A DNA stretch of 64,000 nt from Eucommia ulmoides (lineage: Eukaryota > Streptophyta > Magnoliopsida > Garryales > Eucommiaceae): positions 5,995,046-6,059,045 of the forward strand of contig CM028334.1 of the NCBI GenBank assembly GCA_016647705.1, given 5' to 3'. Shown here piece by piece: positions 13,637 to 25,084 of the stretch. A program made the position numbers and the translations under genes. The notes beneath the pieces are model-generated. The model saw only the letters and a program-made list of their open reading frames with translations, was not told the origin of the DNA and ran no database searches. Within the stretch, counting starts at the first letter, position 1, and the number at the start of each line of letters is the position of its first letter.

Positions 13637-14865
13637 AGATCTATCTCCATGGGGTTGGTTAAAATTTTGCTGGTAAAATCTTTGTTGTTAGATGAGGTAA
13701 AAGAAAGAGAGTGTAATACATTCATGAATCATAGTTGGACGCCTCCAGCCAGGAAACTGTTTTAGTTGTTGTGTCACCCTATTCTTTTCCACCCCCAATC
13801 CTTTTTGGGGCACTTCTATTGTTTTTTCTTTTCTTTTCTTTTTCTTTTTTTTGGATAAACATTATTTCCCAGACCAACATATATTGTTGTTGTTGTCTCT
13901 CTCTTTTTTTTTTTTGGTCTGCGTCAAGTAGTGGCGCGATTTTGAGTGTAGGATGCAGCGAACTAATGGGCTTGTTCGGTTTGATTACAATTTTGCAAAA
14001 TAGTTTTTTAAAATTGTGAGAAGTTATTTGGTTAAGTTTTGAAAAAGTTGTGGAGAGTATTAATTGATAATGTGTTTGAAAATTAAAAAGTAAAAGTTTG
14101 TGATTAGTTGAAATATGATGATAAAAAAATGCCATAGGGTTTTTCTCAGGTAAACATGTGCCAGTGAGTGATTTAATAGATTGAGTACTATGAAAATTTT
14201 GTGTTGTAAAATTATTTTTAAGTTGTGCTGCTAAAATAGAGATTTGATTTTTTTTCCAAGGTCAAATCCAGCAATCCTAAACCTCTTTAATTTCAAATGG
14301 TATGGTGTGTTGATAGAGAAGTAGAGGCTCCGATAGAGAAGTAGAGGCTCCGGAGAGGGCGAATTGTATATAAAATAGACTTCGAAGAGGGCAGATTGTA
14401 GTTGCCTTGAGTTAGATACTTGTGATTGTGCCAATCGATTGTTCTATGTCCACTAATGGGTTGATATTTAAACTACAAATCATGTTGATTGACTAACTGG
14501 ACAAGCACGTTGCATCTTTTAAGAGAGATTGTGAGATCTCATATCATAAGAAATATAAAATATTGTTTGATATAGAAACTAAGATCCCATATCATAAAAA
14601 ATATAAAAGATAGTTTGATATACAAGGTAATTTTAAGTCACGTGTACTCAATTCATAAGTTATTAGGCTAATGAGTTGCATGATGTGTTATATTTATGGT
14701 AGAGACTGAGTTACTTGACAGGAAAGGTGGTTCGTTATGGTGGAGGCTTCAGGTGGTGGTGGGATGGTTGATGGTTGGGGTGTGTGTGTGTGTGTGAGAG
14801 AGAGGGTCAACTCATGGTGGTCGTGTAGGTGATTTAGAGGTGGTTAGTGCTCCCATACAACCTGA
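13637..14865. other. Intergenic between PPT gene and Tat element
   Basis: Begins with the PPT 3' region. A pair of ~53-bp direct repeats (ctcatatcataagaaatata-type) lies at about 14536-14632, and a GT/GA microsatellite at about 14780-14805. The change to GC-richer DNA at about 14860 marks the truncated edge of the Ty3/gypsy element. No gene seen. Confidence 0.5.
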
Positions 14866-15228
14866 TTGTTCGACCGAGCTAAAAATGAGGCGTGCCTGAC
14901 TCTCAGCCTCAACCTATTCGAAGAGAGGAGAAAAAGGGCTCAGATTCACCAGGCTGCCTATCAACAGAAAACGGCCCGCTACTACAATCGTCGAGTCTAG
15001 CCTCGATCTTTTGATGTCGGCGACCTCGTTCTAAAGAAGGTCACCCTGGCTACAAAGGAGAAAAATACCGAGAAGTTAGCATCAAGTTGGGAAGGGCCCT
15101 ACCATGTGACTAGCGTAGCCAGGCCCGGAACCTATAATTTGGAAATCAAAGGAGGGGTACCGCTCAGACACCCTTGGAATGTTGAACACTTGAAACGCTA
15201 CTATCCGAGAGAGGAACGGAATCCCTAA
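14866..15228 (+). pseudogene. Integrase C-terminal fragment of the Tat-like element
   Basis: One frame reads a typical gypsy integrase tail: AAYQQKTARYYNRRV, then FDVGDLVLKKVTLATKE, SSWEGPYHVTSVARPGTYNL, and HPWNVEHLKRYYP before the stop at 15226-15228. An in-frame TAG at 14998-15000 sits between RRV and PRSF, so it is broken. The catalytic DDE core and all upstream pol domains are absent. Confidence 0.85.
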
Positions 15229-15339
15229 GCTTGCCAAAGATTTTTTATTTTTGATCTCAGAAAATTGTAATGGAAAGATCGAAGTCCATGAAAATGGGCT
15301 TTTTCAGTTCAATGAATTTCCGGTTTCTAAAGTTCGCCA

Positions 15340-16070
15340 AGCAATACAATAACAGGTCGGACCCTTAGGAAGATCGGCAAGCTCAGTAAAACTGAGCTCA
15401 TCAGATCGTCAGAGGGGCAAAATGACCGTCCAAAGTTATCCAAAGTCTAAAGGCAAGGATGAGCAACCCTTTGTGTGCCAAGAGTCCGGGGTGAGTCATC
15501 CTTAGCCTTTTTCCTTGCTAAGGCGGAGGCGAGCAGTCGACACGCCATAGGCTCGGGCGAGCCATGCTCTAGCCATTCCTCCAGGTAGAGGTAGCCACGG
15601 AGATGATCCGAGGATGAAGCAATGTAATCGCAGGTCGGACCCTTCAAGAAGACCGGAAAACTAGAAAAAACCAAGCTTACTGGATCGTCTGGGGGGCAAA
15701 ACGGCCAGTCAGTTAAAAGGCAGAGCCGGTGAAATCGAGCCCACTTGGTCATCTGGGGGGCAAAACGACCGACAAAAGCACATGAATACCAGACCGTCGT
15801 GTGTCTCGGTAAAATTACTTGCACAGAGGATATCAAGTGGTAACAAAATGTCGGGCCCTTCAAGAAGACCGGAAAACTCGGAAAAACTGAGCTTACCGAA
15901 TCGTCTGGGGGGCAAAACGGTCAGTCAATTCAAAGGTGGAGCCAGTGAAATCGAGCCCACTTGGTCATCTGGGGGGCAAAACGACCGACCGAAGCACATG
16001 AATACCAGACCGTCGTGTGTCTCGGTGAAATTACTTGCATTACAGAGGATATCAAGTGCTAACAAAACGT
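15340..16070 (+). repeat. Tandem repeats in the 3' spacer of the Tat-like element
   Basis: Two near-complete units of about 218 bp (about 15630-15849 and 15850-16067) and a partial one near 15350-15430. Each unit has ggtcggacccttcaagaaga-like sequence, gatcgtctggggggcaaaac, then a second ggtcatctggggggcaaaac, and gaccgtcgtgtgtctcggt. The TCTGGGGGGCAA core resembles the polypurine tract before the 3' LTR (22402-22416). Confidence 0.8.
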
Positions 16071-16499
16071 CAGGCTCCAAAAGACGACCATAACAGCTCT
16101 TCACCACCAGCTCTCACAGTCGTCTGGGGGGCAAGGTGGGCGCAACTTGAAAATACTCTGATTTGTTACAAAGTGGCAAGAGCTAACCGGGCTTGAAGGA
16201 AGCCTACCGGGATGAAATATGCCTCCCTTGAAATTTTATCAAAGACCGTTGGGGTGGAGGTCGCTTTGGTCGCTAAACCGACGACTTCCCAATCTGGATT
16301 CTCCATATTGGCAACCGAGCAGTAAAAATCCAATAAAATCAGAAAAATAAAACAAGAGACACACAATTAGTAAAATGGAGGAGTTCTATTAACTGATCAA
16401 AAGTTGATTACAAAAAAAAAAAAAAAAAACTGGGACTTCTGCCAGTAAATACAAGCCCGCTCAACGCCGGGCTGAGCAAAAAAAAAAAGGAAAAAATCT

Positions 16500-18231
16500 A
16501 GAGGGTGGGTACTACTACTGGAATGGGTCCGGACCGGCCTGTTCATCGCCTGCCTCTTTTGCTCCTGCCTGGTCGCCAGATCGCCCACTCGCCGCTCTTT
16601 GGTCCCCGGACGACCTTTGCGAGCCGCCATGACTCCCTGAGGGTCTGCTCGGTCCAGCGTCTTGGGTGGCCAGCTCAGTGCTCGGCCCGACCGTTCCTGC
16701 GTCTTGCTAGACCTGTGCTTCTGCGAGGTCCTGGTCGGAGATCTCAAGCTCGATTTTTCTATGATCTACTTCCGAGAACTGGTGTCGGACCGAGTTGACA
16801 GCTCCCTTGAAACCGAACTAGATCACGCTCATTGCTATTTGGTCTCGGAGCCCAGTGAACTCTTCACTCTTCTTGAAACTCTCGATCGCATCAGCCCGTT
16901 CCCTCTCCAGCTCGACCACCTAGTTCTGTTTAAGCTCCTCGAGCCGGGCAACAACAATGTGTTCGGATCGCCTAAGGTTTTCGGCCCTCTTGGCCGCACT
17001 CTCGCTCTCGGCCCGAGCTTGATCCAACTCTTTCTGGTATTGGTTCAGGAGGTCGATGTCTTTCTCTCTCTGTTTTGTCAGCTCCTCGAGCACCTGATTG
17101 GCTTAGTATAAGCGAATTTTCGTCTCCAGCGCAGAAAAGAGGCTCTGTGAGGTCGACGGCAAAAAAATAAAATAAAATAATAATAATAATAATTAACCCA
17201 GTCCGAAGACAAAGTTCAAAAGATCGTCTAAGGTGAGCACTTACTGACAGCTGGTACCAGTACATGTCGGCGCAAAGTCTGCCATCATACTTCTCGGCGA
17301 ACCTGGCCTTGTCCGCCAAAGGGGTGATCTGTTGGACAAAGTTCGGGAGGACGACCGGAGTCTGGGTAACGGCCCTGTCGATTCGAAGTCCGGTCACGGC
17401 GACAAATAGCTCCATCGCCTTCTTACTTTCTTCCTGCACCTCCTCCTGCCGGGCCGAGGCCGCAGCTCAGCTCCTCTTCTGCTGTCCGGCCGGGGCGTCA
17501 GGCATACCTGCCTTTCTCTTCGCCTTGTCCCTCCTGGCATCGGGGGCTGGGTTTTCGACTGTCGCCTCTGTCTGTGCCGGCCTGGCTGTTACTGGGGTCC
17601 CTAGCCTTCTCGAAATGGGAGCCGGCCTGGTCTGGCCCTCTTAAGCGGGCTAACTTGACTCATCGCCTTTCTTCACCTTCTTTACCGCCATCCGAGCTAT
17701 AACTGCCAAATCCATAGCTAAAAAAAAAAAGACGTCAGTCAACGAATAAAAAATTCCTAAGTACAAATAATAAGACAGGCAGGGCTAGAAATACTTACTA
17801 TTCTGAGAGTTCTTCTTCAGGTTATAGAGGCAATACATGAGCAGTGAACCGACGTGAACGAATGGGGTCCGATATATCAGGCCCCGTCACCTTGAGGATC
17901 TCCGGGCTGGCCTTGTGCTTCTTCGTTACTAAAAAAGACAAACAAATCCAACTCAGAAAAAATGACCGGGATGAAAAACAACGAGCTTCGAGCTGAAATC
18001 CTTACCCACGGTCCCCGAGTGCCTCTAAACCTGGAACTCAAATTTTGGCGCTTCATCGGCCTCCCATCCAGACTCTGCCTAGAAAGAAGAAGCCCGACTG
18101 CCAATCTTTGATGGAGTCAGGGTAACCCTTGAGGAATTTCTGCCGAGCCGAGAGGTAGTACCAGCCCTTCCCTCCGGGTATGGTCTTTGCTAAGAATAGA
18201 GCGTGAAACAGCTCGAGGAACAGGGTGATCC
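16500..18231 (-). pseudogene. Antisense extra ORF of the Tat-like element, distal part (broken)
   Basis: Continues the antisense ORF after the solo LTR. It starts in frame with the upstream half (TLFLELFHALFLAKTIPGGK, then YYLSARQKFLKGYPDSIKDW), which resembles the plant 'putative gypsy type transposon' domain (Pfam Transposase_28 family, from memory). A frameshift near 18075 follows. Later pieces include MELFVAVTGLRIDRAV (about 17410) and a charged coiled-coil-like tail (LEELTKQREKDIDLLNQYQK, RAESESAAKRAENLRRSE) near 17090-16950, then stops. Introns or decay between pieces cannot be told apart by eye. Confidence 0.6.
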
Positions 18232-18545
18232 TGTCACACCCCATCCCGGACACCCGTCATCGTGAGACCGGTGTGGGGTCAACATGATATCACCTGACCG
18301 CCAAACCAACTCATTTATTCTAACAAACATAAAACAATATACAAATCATCTATATAACAAATATTAATTTAGTACTATGGGGACACACCCGTCCCCCAAA
18401 AATAATAATATCGAAATATAAATACCCATGAACCTCTCTTAGGTTCACCTCAGCCGTTTCATCAAGAAAACCCTCATACAACTCCATCGTAGGACTCTAT
18501 CTAGCACCAGTAGGGGACCGACCGACTCCTATCCACTACACTTGC

Positions 18546-19575
18546 GAGTGTATTGTCTTCTTAGTAAAAATATTTTAAAATAATACTTCATTCTACAAAA
18601 TCTAAATGGATCAAGCGTAAGTATATAAACAACACGTAGCTAGTAAAATTCTCCATAATATAAGCAGTGAAAATAAACCAATAAGTATAAGTTCCATTTA
18701 AACCCATCTAGTATAAAATAATATCATTCACCATAATAAATAATAAATCACCCAATATAAGTAAAACATCACATTTCAAACGCACATCTCAAACACAACA
18801 CACACTGGTTAGCCATAGTGATCGTTTTAACCTCATGATCGGGAGTTGCAACGGTACCGTACCATCCGTAGGATATGCCTTCCTAGCGGAACAAATGACC
18901 ATATACCCAGACCGCCCATCGGACAGGTCATAATATCAATATTCACATGCCGAACCACCCATCGGCTAGATATAATATTAATAATCATCTGCCAGACCAC
19001 CCATCGGCAGGATATAATATCAATAATCGTCTGTCAGAACGCCCATCGGCAAGACATAACATCAACAACTACCTGCCGGGCCGCCTATTGGCAGGACATA
19101 AAATCAATAACATTGGCAGGACATAAAATCAATAACATCAACAACAACTACAACTCAATAAATAATCAACGCTCTGCCGAAGCAGAAAATCAACAATATC
19201 GTCAAATCGATAACAACATCATCAAATCAACAACATCAATAACCTCGTCTCATTAATATCGTCAAAATCCCCAACATCCACCTATTTTTCTCCAAAACCG
19301 ACTTTTAATCCAAAAATCATATTTTTCGCTTTCGTTGAAAACCGTCTAATTTCAACAAAACCATTTTTTCACTCTCTTATAAAACCACCAAATCCAACAA
19401 AACTCATTTTTTAACTTCTTTTTAAAACCACCATAATTTAACGAAAATCAATTTCCTTAACTCACCCAAAACCTGCTTGATCCATATCATTTATAAAATC
19501 ATACAGTTCAAGTAAAACCATTTTACACATACATTTATATATATATAAATGGTTTGGCAAGAAGACAGTACACTC
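18546..19575 (+). repeat. Conserved inverted pair in solo LTR 1
   Basis: Left arm 18546-18562 (gagtgtattgtcttctt) and right arm 19559-19575 (aagaagacagtacactc) are complementary at 16 of 17 positions. The same pair is found in all four solo LTRs of the window. Confidence 0.8.
18900..19130 (+). repeat. ~42-bp tandem repeat, about 5 units, in solo LTR 1
   Basis: Units carry a cacccatcggcaggatataa-like core followed by tatcaataatc. It directly follows a conserved box (18819-18890: gtgatcgttttaacctca ... ggtaccgta ... tgccttcctagcg). Confidence 0.85.
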
Positions 19576-19983
19576 ACCTGAATATCCGATTTCGTAAACT
19601 TTAACTGACTAGCCTCAACCAGAACTCCGATGCCTGCGAACCTAATGGTGACATGGCGTAAATTAATATTTTATGTAAACATAACTTAATCATGAATTGG
19701 AGACCCTAAATTTCATAATTTCCTATTCCCCGCGCTTTATTTTGAAATTTACTATATTGAATTTATTCGTGTAAAATGCCTCACTATTTCTTATCGTCAT
19801 TTCGACATTTTTCATGCAAACACATAACGCTAAATTTAACGATAATGATAACATGTATTTTACATTGAAACAATTAAATGTATATATTTAAGAAGTGCGA
19901 AATTTTACCTTCCCCGAATTTTCCACTGGCCAAGAGATTGGATTTATGTTTTTAGTGGGGTGGTTTGTGACCCCTTTTTCTCT

Positions 19984-20028
<45 letters not shown>

Positions 20029-20401
20029 CATTTCTGCTTCCTACTCTGTTTCGATTTGGAGCTCCCGCCGATCTCCTTCCTCAATGCCGGCCAACTCTCA
20101 CTCCTCCTGCCGATCTTCATCGCCAACGATCCGAACACACATACACACCCAGAAAACTCTCACAGACACCCCCAATCACATACCCACAACTAAACATACA
20201 CCTACCCACTTCTCTGCCGACTTAACTCCACGGCCGACGACCACCCTCAACGAACCACCACCGACCCCGTCGATCGGAGCATCACCGACCCTTTCTCTAT
20301 CTTCGTTTTCTATTTCTGTTTTGGGACTTACCGTCGACCGACCTCACTCCGATCACGCTACACATCCACACCGAATGGAACACCCACAACGCCGAACGAA
20401 A

Positions 20402-20790
20402 CACCCACTTTCTCTCTCTCTAACTCTCCGGCCAGCAACACCCACTCCACCGACGACACATCCACGTACCTTTACCGAACGACGGCGACGAAACATGCAC
20501 CACCGGAGCAAACGACCCGACAGCACACAATCACACACACACACACTAAGTCACGCAAACCCACCGCTGGCGATGTCACACACACCCAAAACTGAAACCC
20601 ATTTTTTCTCTCTCTAACTCTCCGGTTGGCAACACCCACTCTACCGCTGACACATCCACGTACCTTTACCGAATGACGGCGACGAAACACGCACCACCGG
20701 AGCGAACAACCCGACAGCACACAATCACACACACACACTAAGTCACGCAAACCCACCGCCAGTGACGTCACACAACCAACCCACCGTCAG
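20402..20790 (+). repeat. ~198-bp tandem duplication in solo LTR 1
   Basis: Two copies (about 20402-20597 and 20600-20790) share ctctctctctaactctccgg, acatccacgtacctttaccg, acggcgacgaaac and a CACACA run. Confidence 0.8.
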
Positions 20791-20906
20791 AGAAATTTGA
20801 ACGACGGCAGTACCCAAAACCCATACCGGCGGACTCTCTCTCTTCCCCGCTCCTTCTCTCTCTCTTTTTCTTCACGAATCTTCTCCCCATTTCTATATCT
20901 GTCTAT

Positions 20907-20908
<2 letters not shown>

Positions 20909-20939
<31 letters not shown>

Positions 20940-20997
20940 ATCATGCAATCGGCCAAGTAGTCTTTCCCCCGCCACTAGTTCCTCTATGTCTCTGTCT

Positions 20998-21060
<63 letters not shown>

Positions 21061-21081
21061 TAGATAGATAGATAGATAGAT
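20909..21081. repeat. TA and GATA microsatellites in solo LTR 1
   Basis: (TA)n at 20909-20937 and 21002-21058, then (TAGA)n to 21081. A poly-T run of over 40 bases lies at about 19987-20029. They make misleading open frames (IYIYIY, FFFFF). Confidence 0.9.
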
Positions 21082-21287
21082 TATATAAAGAATTTACAAA
21101 ATTATCTCCCTCTTTTTAGTTAAGATTTTAATTAAACCCATTCTCATTTTAATGCTTTGAAAAATTACAATTTGATTCCAAAAAAAATTTAAATTCACAT
21201 AAATAATTTACACCATCCCTCCAATATTTCCAAAACATTTTAAAACGTGATTTCAATCATACGCATATCAAAGATCGGGGTCTTACA

Positions 21288-22031
21288 GATCCCCTTGGCC
21301 AGGCAGATCACGTGGAAAGACACGACCATACGCATGCTATTGGGAGATAGTTGTGATGAACACAGACCCGGGTCCCAACAGACTTCCATCACCCAGCGGT
21401 GGATAGGGAATCGCAACCCAGCCTGCAGTTGTTGGTCGTAGACCGTGATAAACCCCTTTGGTGGGGTGCAAGACCGATCGTTCTCCCCAGGAATGCACGT
21501 CTCCACTGAGCCCGGAATCACGTATTTAGAGCACAATTCCCAAACGTCCTTATCTGTCAAGTCAGATTCCACTCTCCAGACCCAAGCGTCTAGGGGAACT
21601 TCGCAGACCGGCCGACGGGAAGTCGAACTCGTCCTAGGGGGGTGGCCGGACGTCAATAGCTGAGTAGCTGCCTCCTCTAAGGACGTGGCCTCCGTATCGA
21701 ACTCCAAGGCTGAACCCGTGCCGAGCTCAAGCACGAGGCCCTCGGTGGAGCCCACTTCGCTCCTCGTCCTCTTCCTTAGAGACCCAAAGGACGCACCGGG
21801 TGTAGGGCGTGCCCCCACTCTGGCCTCCCCATGGGACTCCTTGGATGAAGATGTCCACTGGACAACGAGCTCTTGCTCACTCGTCAGCCCGGTGGCCGAG
21901 AGAACACTTGTCTCATCGATTTCCATCGTAGACAAACTGAGCTCGATTTGGATGACCTGGGAGTCAGTCGCGTCCACATCAGATCCGGACGGGCTGCTCC
22001 CCGACGAGCCAGACTCATAAACAAAAGACAT
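21288..22031 (-). pseudogene. Antisense extra ORF of the Tat-like element, proximal part
   Basis: Starts ATG at 22031 (MSFVYESGSSGS), with an acidic/Ser-rich N-terminus and then a conserved-looking domain: AWVWRVESDLTDKDVWELCS, FITVYDQQLQAGLRFPIHRW, SQLSPNSMRMVVSFHVICLA. This resembles the plant gypsy-type transposon protein domain (Transposase_28). It is cut by solo LTR 1 after codon GGG-ATC; the next codons lie at 18231 and below. The function of this extra protein is unknown. Confidence 0.7.
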
Positions 22032-22401
22032 GAAGAGGAAGAAGAGGAGTACCGTGCTCGGAGGTCGGGTAGAGCTTTCGCACTACTCTAGTGAAGAAAC
22101 CTGAGAAATGAAACACTTATTTATAGGGGTGCTGAGTAGCTGAATCGTCGCGTTGATCGGACAATTCGTAGAACTTCGATTCACACTCCTTTAGCCACAT
22201 GTCGCGCATCCAGTTAGTGTGACCGTCAAGCTTCCTGGGGAAGCCAAGAGGCACGTCCGATCAAATTTCTCCAATCGAGCCGGCCTGAGCCCCTAGGCTG
22301 CATTGTCTCGGTCCCATTGTCCCCACTCCATCAGGTCGGCTGACCGTTCCCAGTAGTCCGACGACAGAACCCTCAGCGTCTCATGTCTCATTTCCACGCT
22401 A

Positions 22402-22414
22402 AGGTTTGGGGGGC
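22402..22414 (+). promoter_or_regulatory. Polypurine tract of the Tat-like element
   Basis: aggtttggggggc lies 3 bases before the 3' LTR start (TGATGAAGG at 22418), where the plus-strand DNA primer is expected. Confidence 0.6.
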
Positions 22415-22417
22415 AAC

Positions 22418-23082
22418 TGATGAAGGTAAAATCGAGTTCCCTCCACGTGTCAGCCACTTAGACCAGACTTGCCACGTCACCAGCTCTACGTCACGACAAC
22501 CTAGATCAACCCGGCGTATAGACAGCCCGGGCGGATTCCGAAGTCGGTGGATGGGAAGCATTCCAGGATCTCCAGCCAACAGTCTATTTAAAGGATCGTC
22601 ACGTGATCACAGTTCGGCGTGCCCAGACTGGCCAGTGCCTTATTGCCCAAGTCGATCTGCCTCTGTGCTAGGTCGGTCTGTATCTCCGCCATCCACAGTG
22701 GAGGGCCCAAGACCTAGGCCCATGGCTCTAATCAATCGTGCCGCCTACGCACCTAACCGCTTAGTGCTAATCAGAGCTTAAGGCCCTAATCTTGCTGACG
22801 CTAATCACACGTCGGCTCTTACTCTCACACCGGATGGGACACGCGGGGAAAAACCCGGCCTGTCCTTTGTGCAGGTAACAAATTGGAGCTCGGCCCAAAC
22901 AACGGCAAGGAACATCAAGCCAGGAACACGAGACCCGGGCTCGGGCGTAGGTCGGATTACACTTGTCCAGCCTGGTTGCGATAAACAAGAGACAACAAGG
23001 AACACCCAAACACCATCCTCATTTTCCCCGATCCGGGAGTGTCCGAACTATACTGCTGGTCGGTCAGTTTCCGACGCCAACA
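22418..23082 (+). mobile_element. 3' LTR of the Tat-like element
   Basis: 665 bp from TGATGAAGGTAAAATC to GTTTCCGACGCCAACA. A TATA-like TATTTAAA stands at 22585-22592. The 5' LTR is missing, so the target duplication cannot be checked; the following bases are TAAGG. Confidence 0.7.
22585..22592 (+). promoter_or_regulatory. TATA box of the Tat LTR
   Basis: TATTTAAA within the LTR, about 165 bp from its start, in the position expected of a U3 promoter. Confidence 0.5.
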
Positions 23083-25069
23083 TAAGGGAATTTGATTCTT
23101 TGTAACTCCACCGGATTTCTCATCTGGGAATCCTTTGACCACCCAACGTATACATAGCTTCCAAACCAGTCCATGCCAGTCGAAAAAAAGCTGATTTCTC
23201 AATCCTCCCCTTCAAACCTCTCCAGAGGTATGTTCTATGTCTCTCTGGATAACAATGGCGTCTTTGCTTTTCTTGATTCAGTCCCTGCCAAGGCATATGG
23301 AAACTTCCATTCCCATTTTTTTCAAGTAAACGCAAGTTACCTCTCCGAAGACGATTTTGTGTACATAACGTCCGATCATGGGAACATACTCAATTTTGGG
23401 TACGCAAGGCTCAAATTGAATGGCCATTTAAATGCTTATAAAGTGATCAAGAGGGGTGACACCTTTAGTGGATTTGATGTTCAACTATCTTGTGATATGT
23501 CTGAGGACAATCAATTTGGGCAATGTGGGTACCCTACTGTGGGTGGAAAATATAGAATTTGCTCAAACAAACAATGTAGCCGTGCCGGTGGGAATGAGAC
23601 ATTCTTTACACAGTCCCATAGCCTGCAACCCTCATTGGATTGTACCTAGATTACACCATTGTCTTGTGAAAATACTGCGTTTCATGATTTTTTGGAGCTT
23701 GACAATGTTACTTACTTTGATTTTGATCCTGTGGATTCGATTATGGATGTGTAAGGGTGTAAAAACGCGTGCTTGAACAATTGTTCTTGCAAAACTACCT
23801 TTTTTCGCTATAGTTCTAATGCATCTTCAGGTCAACGTTCTCTGTCATCGCAAATTTTTCTCATTGATGACCCCTGTAGAGGATGGTGTCAATTATAGTT
23901 TGTATTCATTTATAAAGGTTCAAAGATATGATAGAAAATTAACTCCGTTGAAACTAGCATTAGTTGTCTCCAATCTTGTACGCATAGTGGTTGTCGTGTT
24001 TTTTGTTGGGGTATGCTTTTATTGTTTTAGGGATTCAAGATCAAAAGAAAAAGAAGACGATGATGACGAAGAAGAAGTAATAGGAGCTTTGGCGAAATTC
24101 TCATTCTCATTCTTGGAGTTGAAATCCGCCACTGGGGATTTTCAAACGAGGATCGAACGATGAGGATTTGGGTCGGTTTATGAGGGAGTTTTGAACGATG
24201 GCATCAAAATTGTTGTTAAACGATTGAATTCAATTGGCCAAGGAAGAGAAGAATTTCTAGCAGAGGTGAATACAATTGGTAGCATACATCATTTTTGTTT
24301 GGTAAAGCTAATTGGGTATTGTGCTGAGAAGTCGAATAGACTTCTGGGATATGAGTTTATGTCCAATGGGTCTTTAGACAAATGGATATTTATGAAGGAA
24401 AACCGCGTTCAAACACTAACTTGGGAAATCAAGAGGAAGATCATTCATCGGATAACAACCGGTCTCGAGTATCTCCATGTCCATTGCAACTCAAATATCA
24501 TTCACTTCGATATAAAGCCCCAAAATATTCTCTTAGATAGAGATTTCAATTCAAAATTTCGGATTTTGAGTTGGCTAAATTGATTAATAGGGAGCAAAGC
24601 CAAATTTTGACGATAATAAAGGGGACTCATGGATATTTTGCCCCTGAGTTGTTAAAAAGAAGACACGTCTCAGTGAAGACTGATGTCTTTAGCTTTGGGA
24701 TTGTAACATTGGAAATAGTGTGCGGAGAAAAAACATAAACTCGGGTCAGATTGAATCACTTGTTGAGGTAGTGAAGGAGAAGGTAGAAAAAGATCAATTA
24801 CATGATTTGGTAGACGAAAATATGCAATCCCATGAAAGAGAAAAAGTCATTAAGATGATTAAGATAGTGACATGGTGTATGCAAGCTCATGATAGAAGGC
24901 CATCTATGTTGATGGTGATGAAGGCTCTTGAAGGCATTGTAGATGTGGATGAGATTTCTAATTATGGGTTTCTAGCCACGACTCATCTCGACACGCCCCC
25001 GCAAACAAATGTGGGCGTTTCAACTGCTTCAACACCGCTCATGGCATCCATCCTTTCGGGATCTAGATG
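23083..25069 (+). pseudogene. G-type lectin S-receptor-like kinase (SD2-5-like), broken and 5'-deleted
   Basis: Intact relatives are plasma-membrane receptor kinases with bulb-lectin, PAN/apple and kinase domains. Here the sequence starts inside the lectin domain (GNLILCNSTGFLIWESFDHP), right at the end of the Tat LTR, so signal peptide and most of the lectin are gone. Then come a Cys-rich PAN-like part (GCKNACLNNCSCKTTFFRY), a membrane segment (ALVVSNLVRIVVVVFFVGVC), the glycine loop (GFGSVYEG), the ATP-binding Lys (IVVKRL), the catalytic loop (IIHFDIKPQNILLD) and kinase end (ITWCMQAHDRRPSM-like). Damage: in-frame stops at 23155, 23647, 23752 and about 24161; frameshifts near 23850, 24555 and 24720; DFG has become DFE. 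One exon, as usual for this subfamily. Confidence 0.9.
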
Positions 25070-25084
25070 AAAAGTGAGTTATTT

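Larger units (their letters stand above)
18232..21287 (+). mobile_element. Solo LTR 1 (long-LTR family, TGTCACACC...TTACA)
   Basis: 3056 bp, starts TGTCACACCCCATCCCGG and ends AAGATCGGGGTCTTACA. Perfect 5-bp duplication GATCC at 18227-18231 and 21288-21292. It interrupts the antisense ORF of the Tat-like element; the reading frame agrees across the empty site. No internal retrotransposon sequence, so it is a solo LTR. Length and TGTCAC start fit Ty3/gypsy chromoviruses of Del/Tekay type (inference). Confidence 0.85.
14866..23082 (+). mobile_element. 5'-truncated Ty3/gypsy retrotransposon, Tat-like lineage
   Basis: Only the 3' part is present. In order: integrase C-terminus (to 15228), a spacer with ~218-bp tandem repeats, an extra ORF in antisense orientation (22031 down to about 16500), a polypurine tract, and a 665-bp 3' LTR. 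Tat-lineage plant elements are known for an extra ORF, sometimes antisense, between integrase and the 3' LTR, and for 3' tandem repeats. GC content is clearly above the surroundings. A 3.06-kb solo LTR of another family is inserted at 18232-21287. Gag, protease, reverse transcriptase and the 5' LTR are missing. Confidence 0.8.

Noticed and set aside
20909-21081. Open frames reading IYIYIYI
   Set aside because: Product of TA microsatellites; the same applies at 43814-43887.
22383-22781. 132-aa open frame
   Set aside because: Covers the polypurine tract and 3' LTR of the Tat-like element; GC-rich non-coding retroelement DNA.
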